From: Asanoa ishikariensis
Lineage (GTDB): Bacteria; Actinomycetota; Actinomycetes; Mycobacteriales; Micromonosporaceae
Length of the DNA: 64,000 nt
Assembly: GCF_900107455.1 (NCBI RefSeq)
Contig: NZ_FNQB01000001.1
Span: 992,001 to 1,056,000 of the forward strand
Reading direction: 5' to 3'
In this document: piece after piece, positions 9,519 through 21,122 of the stretch
How positions within the stretch are numbered: the stretch's first letter is position 1
How the letters are laid out: every line of letters begins with the position of its first letter
Position numbers and translations under genes: made by a program
Notes under the pieces: model-generated
The model's database searches: none
Told to the model about the DNA's origin: nothing
Seen by the model: only the letters and a program-made list of their open reading frames with translations

Positions 9519-11912
9519 TCAGAAGGTGTACGTCTTGGCGACCAGCACGAGCTCCGAGCTGTGGCTGCCCATCACGCCGACGCCCGGCGGGCGGGGCCGG
9601 AAGCCCGGCATGTTCTCGAGCCCGTCGCTGCCGTCCTCGACCCGGACCCGGACCGGTCCACTGCCGGTCGGCCGCAGGACCAACTCCACCTCGAAGCCGT
9701 CCGCCGGCGGTGCGTGGAAGATCAGGCCGAACGACCACGGCTCGGACGCGTCCACCGGCACCGGGAAGCCGCCGACGCTGGCCTTCTCCACGGCCGCGCT
9801 CGCGCCGTCGACGTGCAGCGCGGCCAGCCGGACCGGGCGTTGCGGCACGACCTTGAGGCGCATCGTCCGGCTGCCGCCCGAGACCGAGTCGGCCACCACG
9901 GTCACCGCGGCGGCCGGAAGGCTCGCCGCCTCGGCCGGGCCGGTCAGCACCTCCGCGCCGCCGATCTCCGGGAACGTAGCCGCGAGGTCTTCCGTGGCCG
10001 ACACGTAGCCGGCCGTCCAGGACTGCGGCGACGACTCGTAGCTGACCCACTTGGCCTGGCCGTCGTCGGTGTCGAGCGCGTACATGAGGTGGGTCGGCAC
10101 CGGGTGGGCCGGGTCGAAGCGGTCGACCGCGAACGCGGTTCCGCCGACCGCCAGCGTGGCCACCAGCGCCAGCACCGGGACGCCGAGGCCGATCCGGCGG
10201 GCCCGCAGTGCGGTCAGCCCACGCTGGCCACCGGCCGCCGGCAGCAGCAGGTCGAGCACCGGCAGGGCGGCCAAGCCGAGCAGTGTCGCGAACAGCGCGC
10301 CCACCCCGCCCATCGCCATGCCGAGCGCCGGGAAGAGCAGCACCACGGTCGGCGCGAGGATGACCACGCCGACCGCCGCGGCCACCGTCAGCGGGACCAC
10401 CGTCCACGCGTCCCGCAGCCGCAGCGCCACCAGTGCGCCGAGCGCGCCGGCCAGCGCGGGCAGGGCGGCCAGGTAGGAGCCGCCGGGGGTGAGCGCGGCC
10501 AGGACCAGGCCGAGCACGGCCAGCCAGCCCAGGCCGCCGATCGCCAGCGCGGCCGGGCCCATCCGCCGACGGAGCAGCGCGTACCAGGTGAACAGGACGG
10601 CCGTGGCCAGCAGCACGACGGTAAGGCGCCAGAGCATGGGCCGGTAAGGGTCGAGCAGCGACACGTACCCGGGGCGCAGCGCGGTGACCAGCATCCAGAG
10701 CAACTGGGCGGCCAGCGGTGCGGCGATGATCGGCACGAGGGCCAGGCCGAACCCGCCCGCGACCCGGCCCCAGGTCGCGCGGCCGCTGCGGACGGTGAGC
10801 ACGGCCAACGCTGCCACCAAAAGCAGCGCGACGCCGGCCAGCGGCCAGGTCAGCCAGCCGGGATAGACGATCAGGGTGCCGGGCACGGGGAAGTACGTGG
10901 CGTCGCCGCTGGCCCGCAGCGCGCCCAGGTCGGTGGCGCCGAACGCGCGGACCAAGCCGAGTGCGTTGTCGCCGTGCTGTTGCAGCGTGCGCTTGTCGAC
11001 GGAGGCCGGGGTGTCCAGCGGGGTGTGGTAGAGGGCGCCACCGTCGATGTAGGCCGAGTTGAGGCCGACGAAGTCATTGCCGAGGAACGCGGTGAAGTCC
11101 GTGTCGTTGGGCAGCAGCCGGTAGACCTCGACCGCGAACGACGTGCCGACCGGGTGCGGCGCCGACCGCGCGAACACGTCGACGAGCTTCGCGTTGTCGC
11201 GCGAGGTCTCGAACATGATCACCGGCCCGGTGCTGCCGCGGGCCTCCAGGTTGAGCGCGACACCGCCGTCCTTCGCGAGCGGGTGGTTCGCGGCGAACGC
11301 GAGCGCGCCGCACAGGCACGCCTCCTCGGCGTCGGTGAGCACGAACACCACGTTGTTGCGGGGCGGGCCGGCCTGGGTCAGCGCTCGGGCCACCTCGACC
11401 ACCGACGAGGTGCCGGCACCGTCGTCGTTGCCGCCCGGGCCGACCTGCACCGAGTCGTAGTGCGCGACCAGGAACACCGTGCCGGTCGGGTCGCTGCCGG
11501 GCAGTTCCGCGACCACGTTGCGGACGTGCGCGACGGCGGCGGCACCGGAACTGCCGCTGAGGTCGCCGGCCTCGCCACCGATGGCGTCCTGCACTGTCGT
11601 GCGCAGTCCGAATCCCGACAGCGTACGCACCAGGTAGTCACGCACGGTGTCGTTGGCGGCGCTGCCCGCGACGTGCGTCCGCGCGGCGACGGTGTCGATG
11701 TGCACAGCCGCTCGCCCGGCGCTGAACTCGCCGGCGGGTGCCGATACGGGCTTCGGCGCCGGCGGGCGGATGTCGAGCAACGAGATGGCACCGATCGCGC
11801 CCAGCACCACGACGGCGACGAGAGCCGTCAGCGCCCGTCGTGGAGGACGGGCCAGCGCCCGGTCGGCGGGCACCTGGGCCGGGGTGGTCGACTCCTGAAC
11901 TCCAGCGGACAC
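9519..11912 (-). CDS. Membrane-bound M28-family zinc peptidase with C-terminal multi-TM region
   Basis: The GTG at 11912 follows GAAGGAGG. A short cytoplasmic tail and one helix near residues 25-50 lead into an extracytoplasmic M28 domain. Zinc and catalytic motifs are visible: VAHYDSVQVGPGGNDDGAGT (His and Asp ligands), VLTDAEEACLCGALAF (Glu-Glu pair) and YHTPLDT (final His ligand). About eight membrane helices follow (roughly residues 355-590), then a second extracytoplasmic beta-rich domain up to residue 797. The layout resembles the vacuolar/Fxna-type membrane M28 proteases. It probably trims peptides at the outer face of the membrane; the substrate is unknown. Confidence 0.9.
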   Translation of the reverse strand: MSAGVQESTTPAQVPADRALARPPRRALTALVAVVVLGAIGAISLLDIRPPAPKPVSAPAGEFSAGRAAVHIDTVAARTHVAGSAANDTVRDYLVRTLSGFGLRTTVQDAIGGEAGDLSGSSGAAAVAHVRNVVAELPGSDPTGTVFLVAHYDSVQVGPGGNDDGAGTSSVVEVARALTQAGPPRNNVVFVLTDAEEACLCGALAFAANHPLAKDGGVALNLEARGSTGPVIMFETSRDNAKLVDVFARSAPHPVGTSFAVEVYRLLPNDTDFTAFLGNDFVGLNSAYIDGGALYHTPLDTPASVDKRTLQQHGDNALGLVRAFGATDLGALRASGDATYFPVPGTLIVYPGWLTWPLAGVALLLVAALAVLTVRSGRATWGRVAGGFGLALVPIIAAPLAAQLLWMLVTALRPGYVSLLDPYRPMLWRLTVVLLATAVLFTWYALLRRRMGPAALAIGGLGWLAVLGLVLAALTPGGSYLAALPALAGALGALVALRLRDAWTVVPLTVAAAVGVVILAPTVVLLFPALGMAMGGVGALFATLLGLAALPVLDLLLPAAGGQRGLTALRARRIGLGVPVLALVATLAVGGTAFAVDRFDPAHPVPTHLMYALDTDDGQAKWVSYESSPQSWTAGYVSATEDLAATFPEIGGAEVLTGPAEAASLPAAAVTVVADSVSGGSRTMRLKVVPQRPVRLAALHVDGASAAVEKASVGGFPVPVDASEPWSFGLIFHAPPADGFEVELVLRPTGSGPVRVRVEDGSDGLENMPGFRPRPPGVGVMGSHSSELVLVAKTYTF

Positions 11913-12064
11913 CGACGCCTCCTTCGCGCAAAGTGAGAACACCTTAGATCCGCAGCGTGGCCCCTGGGCGGGTCTGCCTGGCACGGTGGGTGCACCGTGC
12001 CATACGGTTGCCTACCGCAGGGTCAGTTGAGTGGGGACAACGATCAAGCCGAGAGGGGGGTGGC

Positions 12065-13273
12065 GTGGCCGAGCACCGGGTGTCAGCCGTCGCGGTGCCG
12101 CCCCAGCCTGGTCAGCAACGGTCCGCCGTGCAGCGGCTGCGGGTGCTGCTCATCGAAGACGACGACGCTGACGCTTTCCTGGTCAGCGAGCTTCTCGACG
12201 AGGCCGACGCGGCCGTCGACCTGGTCAACGCGAAGAGTCTCGCCGACGCCCGCCCGCTGATGGCCGGCGCCGACTGCGTGCTGCTCGACCTCGGCCTGCC
12301 CGATGCGCAGGGCCTCGACGGGCTCCGCCAGGTGCTCGCGCAGTCCGGCGGTGCCGCGGTCTGCGTGCTCACCGGCCGGCAGGACGAGCACCTCGGCGTG
12401 GTCGCGGTCGCCGAGGGCGCCCAGGACTATCTGGTCAAGGGCCAGGTCGACGGCGTGCTGCTGACGCGCGCGCTGCGGTACGCGGTCGAACGCAAACGGG
12501 CCGACGAGGACGCGCTGCGGTTGCGCGAGGTCGAGTTGCGCCAGGCCGAGTCGGCGCGGTTGGAGCGCGGCCTGCTGCCGCGGCCGCTGATGGAGACCGA
12601 CCGGATCCGGGTGCACCCCTTCTACCGTCCCGGCCGGCACGCGGCGCTGATCGGCGGCGACTTCTACGACGTCGTGCAGAGCACCCCCGACCGGGTCGAC
12701 CTGATCGTCGGTGACGTCTGCGGACACGGCGCCGACGAGGCCGCGCTCGGCGTGATGCTCCGGGTCGCCTGGCGCGCGCTGGTGCTGGCCCGGGTGCCCG
12801 ACGACGCCGTGCTGCCGGCGCTGGAGCAGGTGTTGATCAGCGAGCGGCGGCTGCCGGAGACGTTCACCACGGTCGCCACCGTCCGGATCGACCTGCGAGC
12901 CAACCGGGCGACGGTGCGGCTCGCCGGTCATCCGACACCCTTGCTCTTGAGCAACGGTAAGGTCGCTCCCGTACCGGCGCCCAACGGTCTCCTGCTCGGT
13001 GTCGCTCCGCGCCCGCCGCGCGTCTACGACCTGGAGTTCGACAGCGATGACTGGTCCTTGCTGATGTACACCGACGGCCTTATTGAGGGGCGCGTGGGCG
13101 CGGGTGACGAACGCCTCGACGTGCCCGGCCTGGTCGAGCTCGTCGAAGCCGGACGGGACGTGCCGCTCCCCGACCTGCCCGGCTGGCTGGTCGGCCGCGC
13201 CGAGGACGGCAACGGCGGCGCTCTCGCCGACGATGTGGCGATGCTGCTGGTCACCGCGGGCGGTGGCCGATGA
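12065..13273 (+). CDS. Response regulator fused to SpoIIE/PP2C phosphatase
   Basis: The GTG at 12065 lies after GAGAGGGGGGT; an upstream extension to 11957 is open but carries no site. Residues about 22-140 form a receiver domain with acidic pocket IEDDD and phospho-acceptor in CVLLDLGLPD. A short helical linker follows, then a PPM-type phosphatase at about 185-400 with GGDFYDVV, VGDVCGHGADEA and MYTDGLIEGR, which hold the metal-binding aspartates. Such RsbU-like proteins dephosphorylate anti-sigma antagonists. The next gene starts in an ATGA overlap, so the histidine kinase is the likely input. Confidence 0.93.
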   Translation: MAEHRVSAVAVPPQPGQQRSAVQRLRVLLIEDDDADAFLVSELLDEADAAVDLVNAKSLADARPLMAGADCVLLDLGLPDAQGLDGLRQVLAQSGGAAVCVLTGRQDEHLGVVAVAEGAQDYLVKGQVDGVLLTRALRYAVERKRADEDALRLREVELRQAESARLERGLLPRPLMETDRIRVHPFYRPGRHAALIGGDFYDVVQSTPDRVDLIVGDVCGHGADEAALGVMLRVAWRALVLARVPDDAVLPALEQVLISERRLPETFTTVATVRIDLRANRATVRLAGHPTPLLLSNGKVAPVPAPNGLLLGVAPRPPRVYDLEFDSDDWSLLMYTDGLIEGRVGAGDERLDVPGLVELVEAGRDVPLPDLPGWLVGRAEDGNGGALADDVAMLLVTAGGGR

Positions 13274-14889
13274 GGACCTGGACGCTGCGGCGCCGGTTGG
13301 TGACGCTGACGACGTTGGTCGGTGTCGTGCTCGTGCTGATCGCGGTGGTCGCCGCCACGGTGGCCGCGCAGAACCGCAACCACCTCGACACCCTGCTCGA
13401 CAAGACCGGCCCACTGCGCACCAGCGCGCAGGGGCTGCAGACAGCGTTGCTCAACCAGGAGACCGGCGTCCGCGGGTACGCCGTCAGCGGTGACCGCAAC
13501 GACCTGGTGCCCTACACCGAGGGTGTCGCGGCCGAGCAGCGCCTGGTGGCGGTCATGCGCCCGCTGCTCGACGACGAGCCGGACATAGCCCGTCAGCTCG
13601 ACCGGATCGAGGAGCAGGCAGCCGCGTGGCGGTCGAGCGTCGCCGAGCCCGTGGTGTCCGCACCCGACGTGGCGACCGCCCGCAGCTTCATCACCGATCA
13701 GGCGCGGCAGCGCTTCGACGAGATGCGCGCCTCGCTAGACGAGTTGCAACGGCAGATGCTCGAGCTGCGCGACACCGTGGCCGGCAAGGCCCGGGAGACC
13801 GGCAACACACTCGTGTTTCTGCTGGTGGTCGCAGCAGCGGTGATCATCGTGGCCGGCGTCGCGCTGCTGGTGTCGCTCAACCGGGTGGTGATCGGTCCGG
13901 TCACCGACCTCGCCGACCAGGTGCGCGACGTGCGCGCCGGCGACTACCAGCGGAAGATCACCGGGATCGGCCCGCCGGAGCTGAGCCGGCTCGCGGCCGA
14001 CATCGACGCGATGCGAGAGCAGATCGCCGCGGACCTGAGCGAGGTCGGCGCGGCCCGCGAGCGCATCGAGTGGGTCAACGGCCAGCTCCAGCGCCAGGCC
14101 GAGGAGCTGATCCGGTCCAACCGTGACCTGGAGCAGTTCGCCTACGTCGCGTCGCACGACCTCCAGGAGCCGCTGCGCAAGGTGGCCAGCTTCTGCCAGC
14201 TCCTGCAACGCCGTTACGCCGGCCAACTCGACGAGCGCGCCGACCAGTACATCGCGTTCGCGGTCGACGGCGCACAGCGGATGCAGCGCCTGATCAACGA
14301 CCTGCTCGCGTTCTCCCGGATCGGCCGGGCCACCGCCGGCTTCACCGAGATCGACCTCGACCGCGTGATGGTCCAGGTGAGCAGCCAGACCGAGAGCGCA
14401 CGCGAGTACGCCGGCGGCGAGCTGGTCTTCCACGACCTGCCGACCGTGCTCGGCGAAGAGGCGCTGCTGACCAACCTGTTGACCAACCTGGTCAGCAACT
14501 CGATCAAGTTCCGCCGTCCGGGAGTCGCGCCCCGGGTCGAGGTCTCCGCTCGCCAGATCGGCGAGGAGTGGGAGATCAGCTGCGCCGACAACGGCATCGG
14601 CGTGGAGCCCGAGTTCGCCGACAAGATCTTCGTGATCTTCCAGCGGTTGCACTCCAAGGACGCGTACCCCGGCACCGGCATCGGGCTGGCCATCGCCAAG
14701 AAGATCGTCGAGTACCACGGCGGCCGGATCTGGGTCGACGTCGACGCGACCGAGGGCACGATCATCCGGTTCACCCTGCCGGTGATCGCCGACGCACCCA
14801 CCGACGACGACACCCCCGAGGCGGACCAGCCCCCGGCCCAGGCCGAACCCACGCACGACACGACCGGCGTAAAGGAAGTGGCGGCATGA
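13270..14889 (+). CDS. CHASE3-HAMP sensor histidine kinase
   Basis: This 539-residue kinase has a membrane helix at about 12-33, an extracytoplasmic CHASE3 domain (about 38-175, with [20 protein letters not shown]), a second helix (about 180-203) and HAMP (about 204-256). A coiled segment follows, then the phospho-acceptor H-box [20 protein letters not shown] with His near 296, and an ATPase domain with N-box [19 protein letters not shown] and [12 protein letters not shown]. The DLQEPLR H-box is typical of phytochrome-like kinases that use Rcp1-type receivers, and such a receiver is encoded next in an ATGA overlap. The signal sensed by CHASE3 is unknown. Confidence 0.93.
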   Translation: MRTWTLRRRLVTLTTLVGVVLVLIAVVAATVAAQNRNHLDTLLDKTGPLRTSAQGLQTALLNQETGVRGYAVSGDRNDLVPYTEGVAAEQRLVAVMRPLLDDEPDIARQLDRIEEQAAAWRSSVAEPVVSAPDVATARSFITDQARQRFDEMRASLDELQRQMLELRDTVAGKARETGNTLVFLLVVAAAVIIVAGVALLVSLNRVVIGPVTDLADQVRDVRAGDYQRKITGIGPPELSRLAADIDAMREQIAADLSEVGAARERIEWVNGQLQRQAEELIRSNRDLEQFAYVASHDLQEPLRKVASFCQLLQRRYAGQLDERADQYIAFAVDGAQRMQRLINDLLAFSRIGRATAGFTEIDLDRVMVQVSSQTESAREYAGGELVFHDLPTVLGEEALLTNLLTNLVSNSIKFRRPGVAPRVEVSARQIGEEWEISCADNGIGVEPEFADKIFVIFQRLHSKDAYPGTGIGLAIAKKIVEYHGGRIWVDVDATEGTIIRFTLPVIADAPTDDDTPEADQPPAQAEPTHDTTGVKEVAA

Positions 14890-15338
14890 CCGCTCCCGCT
14901 GACGGCAGGAGTCCGATCGAGGTGCTCCTGGTCGAAGACGACCCGGGCGACGTGCTCATGACGCAGGAGGCGTTCGAGGAGCACAAGCTGCGCAACCGGC
15001 TGACCGTCGTCTCCGACGGCGCGGAGGCGCTGGCTTACCTGCGCCGCCAGGGCCGGTACGCGGACGCGGTCGCCCCGGACCTGATCCTGCTCGACCTGAA
15101 CCTCCCGCGGCGGGACGGCCGCGAGGTGCTGGAAGAGATCAAGAAGGACGACGAGCTCTGCCGGATCCCGGTGGTGGTGCTGACGACGTCCGCCGCGGAC
15201 GAGGACATCCTGCGCAGCTACCAGCTCCACGCCAACGCCTACGTCACCAAGCCCGTGGATTTCGAACGCTTCATCTCGGTCGTACGCCAGATTGACGAGT
15301 TCTTCGTCAGTGTGGTCAAGCTCCCCCCACGCAACTAG
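14886..15338 (+). CDS. Rcp1-type single-domain response regulator
   Basis: The 150-residue protein is a lone receiver domain without output domain. It shows [14 protein letters not shown], phospho-acceptor [13 protein letters not shown], the conserved Thr in [12 protein letters not shown] and Lys in [12 protein letters not shown]. These features match receivers paired with phytochrome-like kinases. It starts in an ATGA overlap with the kinase gene and probably competes for or relays phosphate within the three-protein module. Confidence 0.93.
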   Translation: MTAPADGRSPIEVLLVEDDPGDVLMTQEAFEEHKLRNRLTVVSDGAEALAYLRRQGRYADAVAPDLILLDLNLPRRDGREVLEEIKKDDELCRIPVVVLTTSAADEDILRSYQLHANAYVTKPVDFERFISVVRQIDEFFVSVVKLPPRN

Positions 15339-15345
15339 GACAAAT

Positions 15346-16155
15346 GTGATCGACGCACAACTCGGCAGCCAGGTCGGCGCGCTGCTGCGGCACACCGCCG
15401 CCACCGTCGTCCTTCCCTCCTACCAGCACCTCCAGGATTCGGAGATCAGCGAGAAGGGCCCGGGCGACCTGGTCACGGTCGCCGACCGCCGTTCGGAGGA
15501 GGCCCTCACCGCAGGCCTGAGCGATCTGTTGCCCGGGTCGGTCGTCGTCGGCGAGGAGGCGTACGCCGCCGACAAGTCGGTGCTCGCCCGCATCGGCGGA
15601 CCGGCCCCGACGTGGATCGTCGACCCGATCGACGGCACCGCCAACTACGCCGCCGGCAGCGGGCCGTTCTGCCTGATGGTCGCGCTGGTCGACGCGCAGG
15701 GCCTGGCGGCCGCCTGGATCTACGACCCGATCGACGACCTGATGGGGTACGCCGTGGCCGGCGGCGGTGCCTTCCTCGGCGACGTGCGGGTCGAGCCGGT
15801 CGCACCGCTCCCGGCGGACCGGCTGCGCGGTGTCGCGGCCGCCACGTACTACCCGGCGAACCTGCGGGCGCGGGTGGAGGGTGGCGGCGACCGGTTGGGC
15901 GAGGTCACCAACGGCCAGCGCTGTGCCGGCCGGGAGTACCTGGACCTGCTCGCCGGTCGGCAGCAGTTCGCGATGTCCTGGCGCACCTGGCCCTGGGACC
16001 ACGCGCCGGGCGCCCTGCTCGTGCGCGAGGCGGGCGGCGTCGTCCGCCGGCTCGACGGCGCGGAGTACGTGGTCGCGGCCGACCCCGGCGAGGGCCTGCT
16101 CGCGGCCATCGACGACCAGACCTGGCGGACGGTGGCCGGCGCACTCGTTCCGTGA
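15346..16155 (+). CDS. Inositol monophosphatase family protein
   Basis: The GTG at 15346 is preceded by AGGA. The 269-residue protein has all metal-site motifs of the family: VTVADRRSEEAL, VVGEEAY, WIVDPIDGTANYAAGSGPFC and the C-terminal WPWDHAPGALLVREAGG. It should hydrolyse a sugar or inositol phosphate with magnesium in the cytoplasm. It lies seven bases after the receiver gene and may be cotranscribed with the signalling trio, although no functional link is evident. Confidence 0.92.
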   Translation: MIDAQLGSQVGALLRHTAATVVLPSYQHLQDSEISEKGPGDLVTVADRRSEEALTAGLSDLLPGSVVVGEEAYAADKSVLARIGGPAPTWIVDPIDGTANYAAGSGPFCLMVALVDAQGLAAAWIYDPIDDLMGYAVAGGGAFLGDVRVEPVAPLPADRLRGVAAATYYPANLRARVEGGGDRLGEVTNGQRCAGREYLDLLAGRQQFAMSWRTWPWDHAPGALLVREAGGVVRRLDGAEYVVAADPGEGLLAAIDDQTWRTVAGALVP

Positions 16156-16254
16156 CCGTCTGTGAGCAAATCTCACGGGACGGCCCGGTCGCTCCTGATC
16201 GGGTACTCTGTCCGGCGGCCAGCGGGGGAACCATTGTGACGGAAGGGAATCCCA

Positions 16255-17283
16255 GTGCCTCGGACGGTTACGCGACGGCGGTGGAGTGTCCTACTCGCCG
16301 CGCTGCTCGCGGCCGTGGTGGTCGCTACCGGTGCTCCAGTCACCGGCGCGTACGCCGCGCCGACCGCACCTAAGGAAAACGACGAGAAGAAGCTTCGCGA
16401 CAACCTCGAGGCCGCGGCCAAGGGCCAGGTCGAGGCACAACGCAAGCTCGACGAATCGAAGAAGCGGGCGTTCCGCCTCAACAAAGAGGTCAACGCGCTC
16501 GACACCCAGGTCGACGTCATGCGCGCCCAGGTCGGTGTGATGGCCGTCGAGTCCTACCGCACCGGTCGGCTGACCACTTTGTCCGCGCTGCTCAACAGCG
16601 CCTCACCGGACGACTTCCTGGCCCGTGCCGGCAGCCTCGAGGTGATGGCCCAGCGCGACGCCGGTGCCCTGCGCGGCTACGACGAGGCGCACGAGGCGGC
16701 GCGGCAGGCCAAGGCCCAGCTCGACGCAGAGATCCGCGAGCAGCAGAAGCAGGTCGCGACCCTCAAGAAGCGCAAGGAAGACGCCGAGCGCGCCCTCCGC
16801 AGCATCGGCGGTGGCGTGACCACCGCTGGCTACATCAACGCGAACTCGCCGGCGGCCAAAGCCGCACCGCGTAACTCCGACGGATCGTGGCCTTCGGAGT
16901 CCTGCACGATCGACGACCCGACGCCGGCCAGCGGCTGCATCACGCCGCGCACGCTGCACGCGCTGAAGGAGGCGCAGTCCGACGGGTTCAAGCGATACGC
17001 CTCGTGTCACCGTTCCGGTGGCGGTGGCGAGCACCCGAAGGGCCGGGCCTGCGACTTCTCCGCGGCGGCCGGCGGTTTCCAGGACAAGAGCGCGACCGGC
17101 GGCGACAAAACGTACGGCAACAACCTCGCGGCGTACTTCATCAAGAACGCGAACGCGCTCGGCGTGATGTACGTGATCTGGTATCGCCAGATCTGGATGC
17201 CGGGCACAGGTTGGAAGTCGTACAGCGGTGCCGGCAGTCCGGCCGCTGACCACACCAACCACGTGCACCTTTCCATGCTTTGA
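16255..17283 (+). CDS. Secreted coiled-coil protein with C-terminal peptidase-like domain
   Basis: The GTG at 16255 follows GGAAGGGA. A signal peptide (residues about 1-35, cleaved near AYAAP) is followed by two long coiled-coil helices (about 40-190, Gln/Lys/Glu-rich), the arrangement seen before NlpC/P60 and M23 domains in wall hydrolases. The C-terminal 125 residues carry three or more Cys, HPKGRACDFSAA and HTNHVHLSM, which match the ARB_07466-like domain related to M15/VanY peptidases (His and Asp in HxxGxACD, His-Val-His at the end). It is probably exported and acts on peptidoglycan. No partner gene adjoins it. Confidence 0.82.
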   Translation: MPRTVTRRRWSVLLAALLAAVVVATGAPVTGAYAAPTAPKENDEKKLRDNLEAAAKGQVEAQRKLDESKKRAFRLNKEVNALDTQVDVMRAQVGVMAVESYRTGRLTTLSALLNSASPDDFLARAGSLEVMAQRDAGALRGYDEAHEAARQAKAQLDAEIREQQKQVATLKKRKEDAERALRSIGGGVTTAGYINANSPAAKAAPRNSDGSWPSESCTIDDPTPASGCITPRTLHALKEAQSDGFKRYASCHRSGGGGEHPKGRACDFSAAAGGFQDKSATGGDKTYGNNLAAYFIKNANALGVMYVIWYRQIWMPGTGWKSYSGAGSPAADHTNHVHLSML

Positions 17284-17301
17284 TCCCCGTACCCTGACGC
17301 A

Positions 17302-18843
17302 ATGGACCAGAGCACCGCGACAGCGGTCGAAGTGCCCGAACGTCGCCCACTTCCGGGTGGCCTCGCCTCGTTCCTGGTGTTCCTGGCCAGCGGCGCCGTG
17401 CTCGTCCTGGAGACGGTCGCGTTGCGGCTGGTCGGGCCCTACCTCGGCGTCACGCTCCAGGTCACCAGCTCGGTGATCGGCGTGGCGCTGGCGGCGATCG
17501 CCTACGGTGCCTGGACGGGCGGCCGGATCGCCGACAAGCGCGACCCGCGCACGCTGCTGCCGGGCGCGCTGGTGCTGGCCGGCATCGCGACCGCGGTGAC
17601 CCTGCCGGTGGTCCGTTACGCGGGCGAGGCACTGCGCGGCGGCGCGGTCAGCGGCATCCTGCTGCTCACCGCGCTGGCGGTGTTCGTCCCAGCGTTCCTG
17701 CTCTCCGCGGTCACCCCGCTGGTGGTCAAGCTCCAGCTCGGCGACCTGCGCAACACCGGGCAGGTGGTCGGCAAGCTCTCCAGCATCGGCACGCTCGGCG
17801 CGGTCACCGCCACACTGGTCACCGGTTTCATCCTGGTCGCCGCGCTGCCCACCTCGGTCATCCTGATCGGGCTGGCCGTCGCGCTCGGCCTGGCCGGCCT
17901 GGGCGTCGGCTGGTACCTGCGGCGCACCGAGAAGCTCGCGCTGGCCGGCATCAGCCGGGCCGGCGCGCTGCTCGCGGTGGTCGGCCTGGCCGGCGCCGGG
18001 CTCTCCGCGGCCGCGCCCACGCCGTGTGACATCGAGACCGCGTACCACTGCGCGGCGGTCGTGCCCGACCCCGCTCGCGACGGCGGCCGCACGTTGTTCC
18101 TCAACTCGGCCCGGCACTCGTTCGTCGACCTCGACGACCCCACCTACCTGGAGTTCGCGTACACCCGCTGGCTCGGCGCGGTGACCACCGTCGTCGCGCC
18201 CGGCTCCCAGCGGATCGACGCGGTGCATCTCGGCGGCGGCGGGTTCACGATGCCGCGCTACGTCACCGCCACCCGACCGGGCTCCAGCAACGAGGTGTAC
18301 GAGATCGACGGCGCGCTGGTCGACCTCGACGAGCGGGAGCTCGGCGTGCGCCAGGGTCCGGACCTGACCACGAAGGTCGGCGACGCCCGGATGCTGCTCG
18401 CGCAGCGCCCGACGGCCAGCGCCGACCTGGTGATCGGCGACGCGTTCGGCCACCTGGTCGTGCCCTGGCATCTGGCCACCCGGGAGATGGCCGCGGACAT
18501 CCGCCGCGTGGTCCGGCCCGGCGGCATCTACGCGCAGAACGTCATCGACTACCCGCCGCTGCGCTTCATCAAGGCCGAGGTGGCGACCGTGCGGGCCGAG
18601 TTCCCGCACGTCGCGCTGATCGCGCCGGTGCGGTCGCTGGCCGGCGAGCAGGGTTCCAACTTCGTCATCGTGGCCTCGCCCGCGCCGCTGCCGATGGAGC
18701 AGCTCAAGCAGCGGCTGACCGAGGACGACGACGGCGGCCAGACCACCATCGTGACCGGCGAGGAACTGTCCGCGTTCGTCGGCGACGCCGAGCCGCTGAC
18801 CGACGAGTACGCGCCGGTCGACCAACTCCTCGCCAATGGCTGA
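17302..18843 (+). CDS. Membrane protein fused to a spermidine-synthase-like domain
   Basis: The first 230 residues contain about seven hydrophobic helices (for example FLVFLASGAVLVLETVALRL and TLVTGFILVAALPTSVILIG) and resemble the fused MFS/spermidine synthase family. Residues about 235-510 form a Rossmann-like methyltransferase/aminopropyltransferase fold with the glycine loop VHLGGGGFTMPRYV, acidic strand EVYEIDGALVDLD and DLVIGDAFGHLVVP. The 513-residue length is normal for the family. Polyamine synthesis is not assured: the typical synthase residues cannot all be matched by eye, and many members are uncharacterised. Confidence 0.85.
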   Translation: MDQSTATAVEVPERRPLPGGLASFLVFLASGAVLVLETVALRLVGPYLGVTLQVTSSVIGVALAAIAYGAWTGGRIADKRDPRTLLPGALVLAGIATAVTLPVVRYAGEALRGGAVSGILLLTALAVFVPAFLLSAVTPLVVKLQLGDLRNTGQVVGKLSSIGTLGAVTATLVTGFILVAALPTSVILIGLAVALGLAGLGVGWYLRRTEKLALAGISRAGALLAVVGLAGAGLSAAAPTPCDIETAYHCAAVVPDPARDGGRTLFLNSARHSFVDLDDPTYLEFAYTRWLGAVTTVVAPGSQRIDAVHLGGGGFTMPRYVTATRPGSSNEVYEIDGALVDLDERELGVRQGPDLTTKVGDARMLLAQRPTASADLVIGDAFGHLVVPWHLATREMAADIRRVVRPGGIYAQNVIDYPPLRFIKAEVATVRAEFPHVALIAPVRSLAGEQGSNFVIVASPAPLPMEQLKQRLTEDDDGGQTTIVTGEELSAFVGDAEPLTDEYAPVDQLLANG

Positions 18844-18888
18844 CCGATTTCAGGTTCGAACCGCCGTCCACCGGGCAACACATTTGCC

Positions 18889-20453
<1,565 letters not shown>

Positions 20454-20457
<4 letters not shown>

Positions 20458-21122
20458 GTCGTCGCGGCGAACTTCTGGACCTTGCCGACCGTGCCGGAGA
20501 CGATCAGGGTCGCGTTCGCCGGGATGGCCATGTTCGGGGTGGCGAACTCGAAGTCCCGGCCGGGCTCTTTGACGCCCACGACGGTGACGCCGTGCTTGCC
20601 GCGCAGGCCGAGCTCGGCCAGCGTCTTGCCGACGGCCGCCTGCGGCACCCGGGTCTTGGCGATCGCGAAGTCGTCGTCGAACTCGATGAAGTCGATCATC
20701 CGGCTGGTGATCAGGTGAGCGACCCGGTCGCCCATCGCCGACTCCGGGTAGATCACTTTGTGCGCGCCGACCGAGGACAGGATCTTGCCGTGTTTGGCCG
20801 AGATGGCCTTGGCCCAGATGTGTGGCACGCCGATCTCGACGAGCGCCAGCACGGTCAGGATGCTCTGCTCCATGTGCGTGCCGATCCCGACCACCGCGTG
20901 GGTGAAGTCGGCGACGCCGAGTTGGCGCAGCGCCTCCTCGTCGGTCGAGTCGGCCTCGGCCACGTGGGTCAGCCGCTCTGACCACTCCTGCACGAGCTTG
21001 GGGTCGTTGTCGATGCCGAGCACCTCGTGACCCAGCTTCTGCAGCGACCCGGCGACCGCGCCGCCGAACCGACCGAGTCCGATCACGACGACGTTGTCGC
21101 TGCCGCCTCCGTTGTCAGCCAA
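20454..21122 (-). CDS. TrkA/KtrA-type potassium uptake regulatory subunit
   Basis: This 222-residue protein is a single RCK unit: an N-terminal Rossmann domain with VIGLGRFGGAVAGSLQ (about 12-27) and the acidic end GIDNDP, and a C-terminal RCK_C domain (about 140-220, VGVKEPGRDFEF). One RCK unit is the KtrA layout; enterobacterial TrkA has two. It gates the TrkH/KtrB-type channel encoded upstream in an eight-base overlap. Its TAG stop overlaps the TAG of the kinase gene on the other strand. Confidence 0.92.

Noticed and set aside
16195-16254. Possible c-di-AMP (ydaO-type) riboswitch before the secreted coiled-coil wall protein
   Set aside because: GCGGGGGAACC and GGAAGGGAATCCC resemble two conserved words of that riboswitch and the gene is of the right kind, but only about 99 bases separate the genes and the 5' pairing arm and the 3' CCGAATCC part cannot be found.
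18853-18862. GGTTCGAACC, a tRNA T-arm-like word
   Set aside because: The gap is only 45 bases and no acceptor, D or anticodon arms can be drawn.
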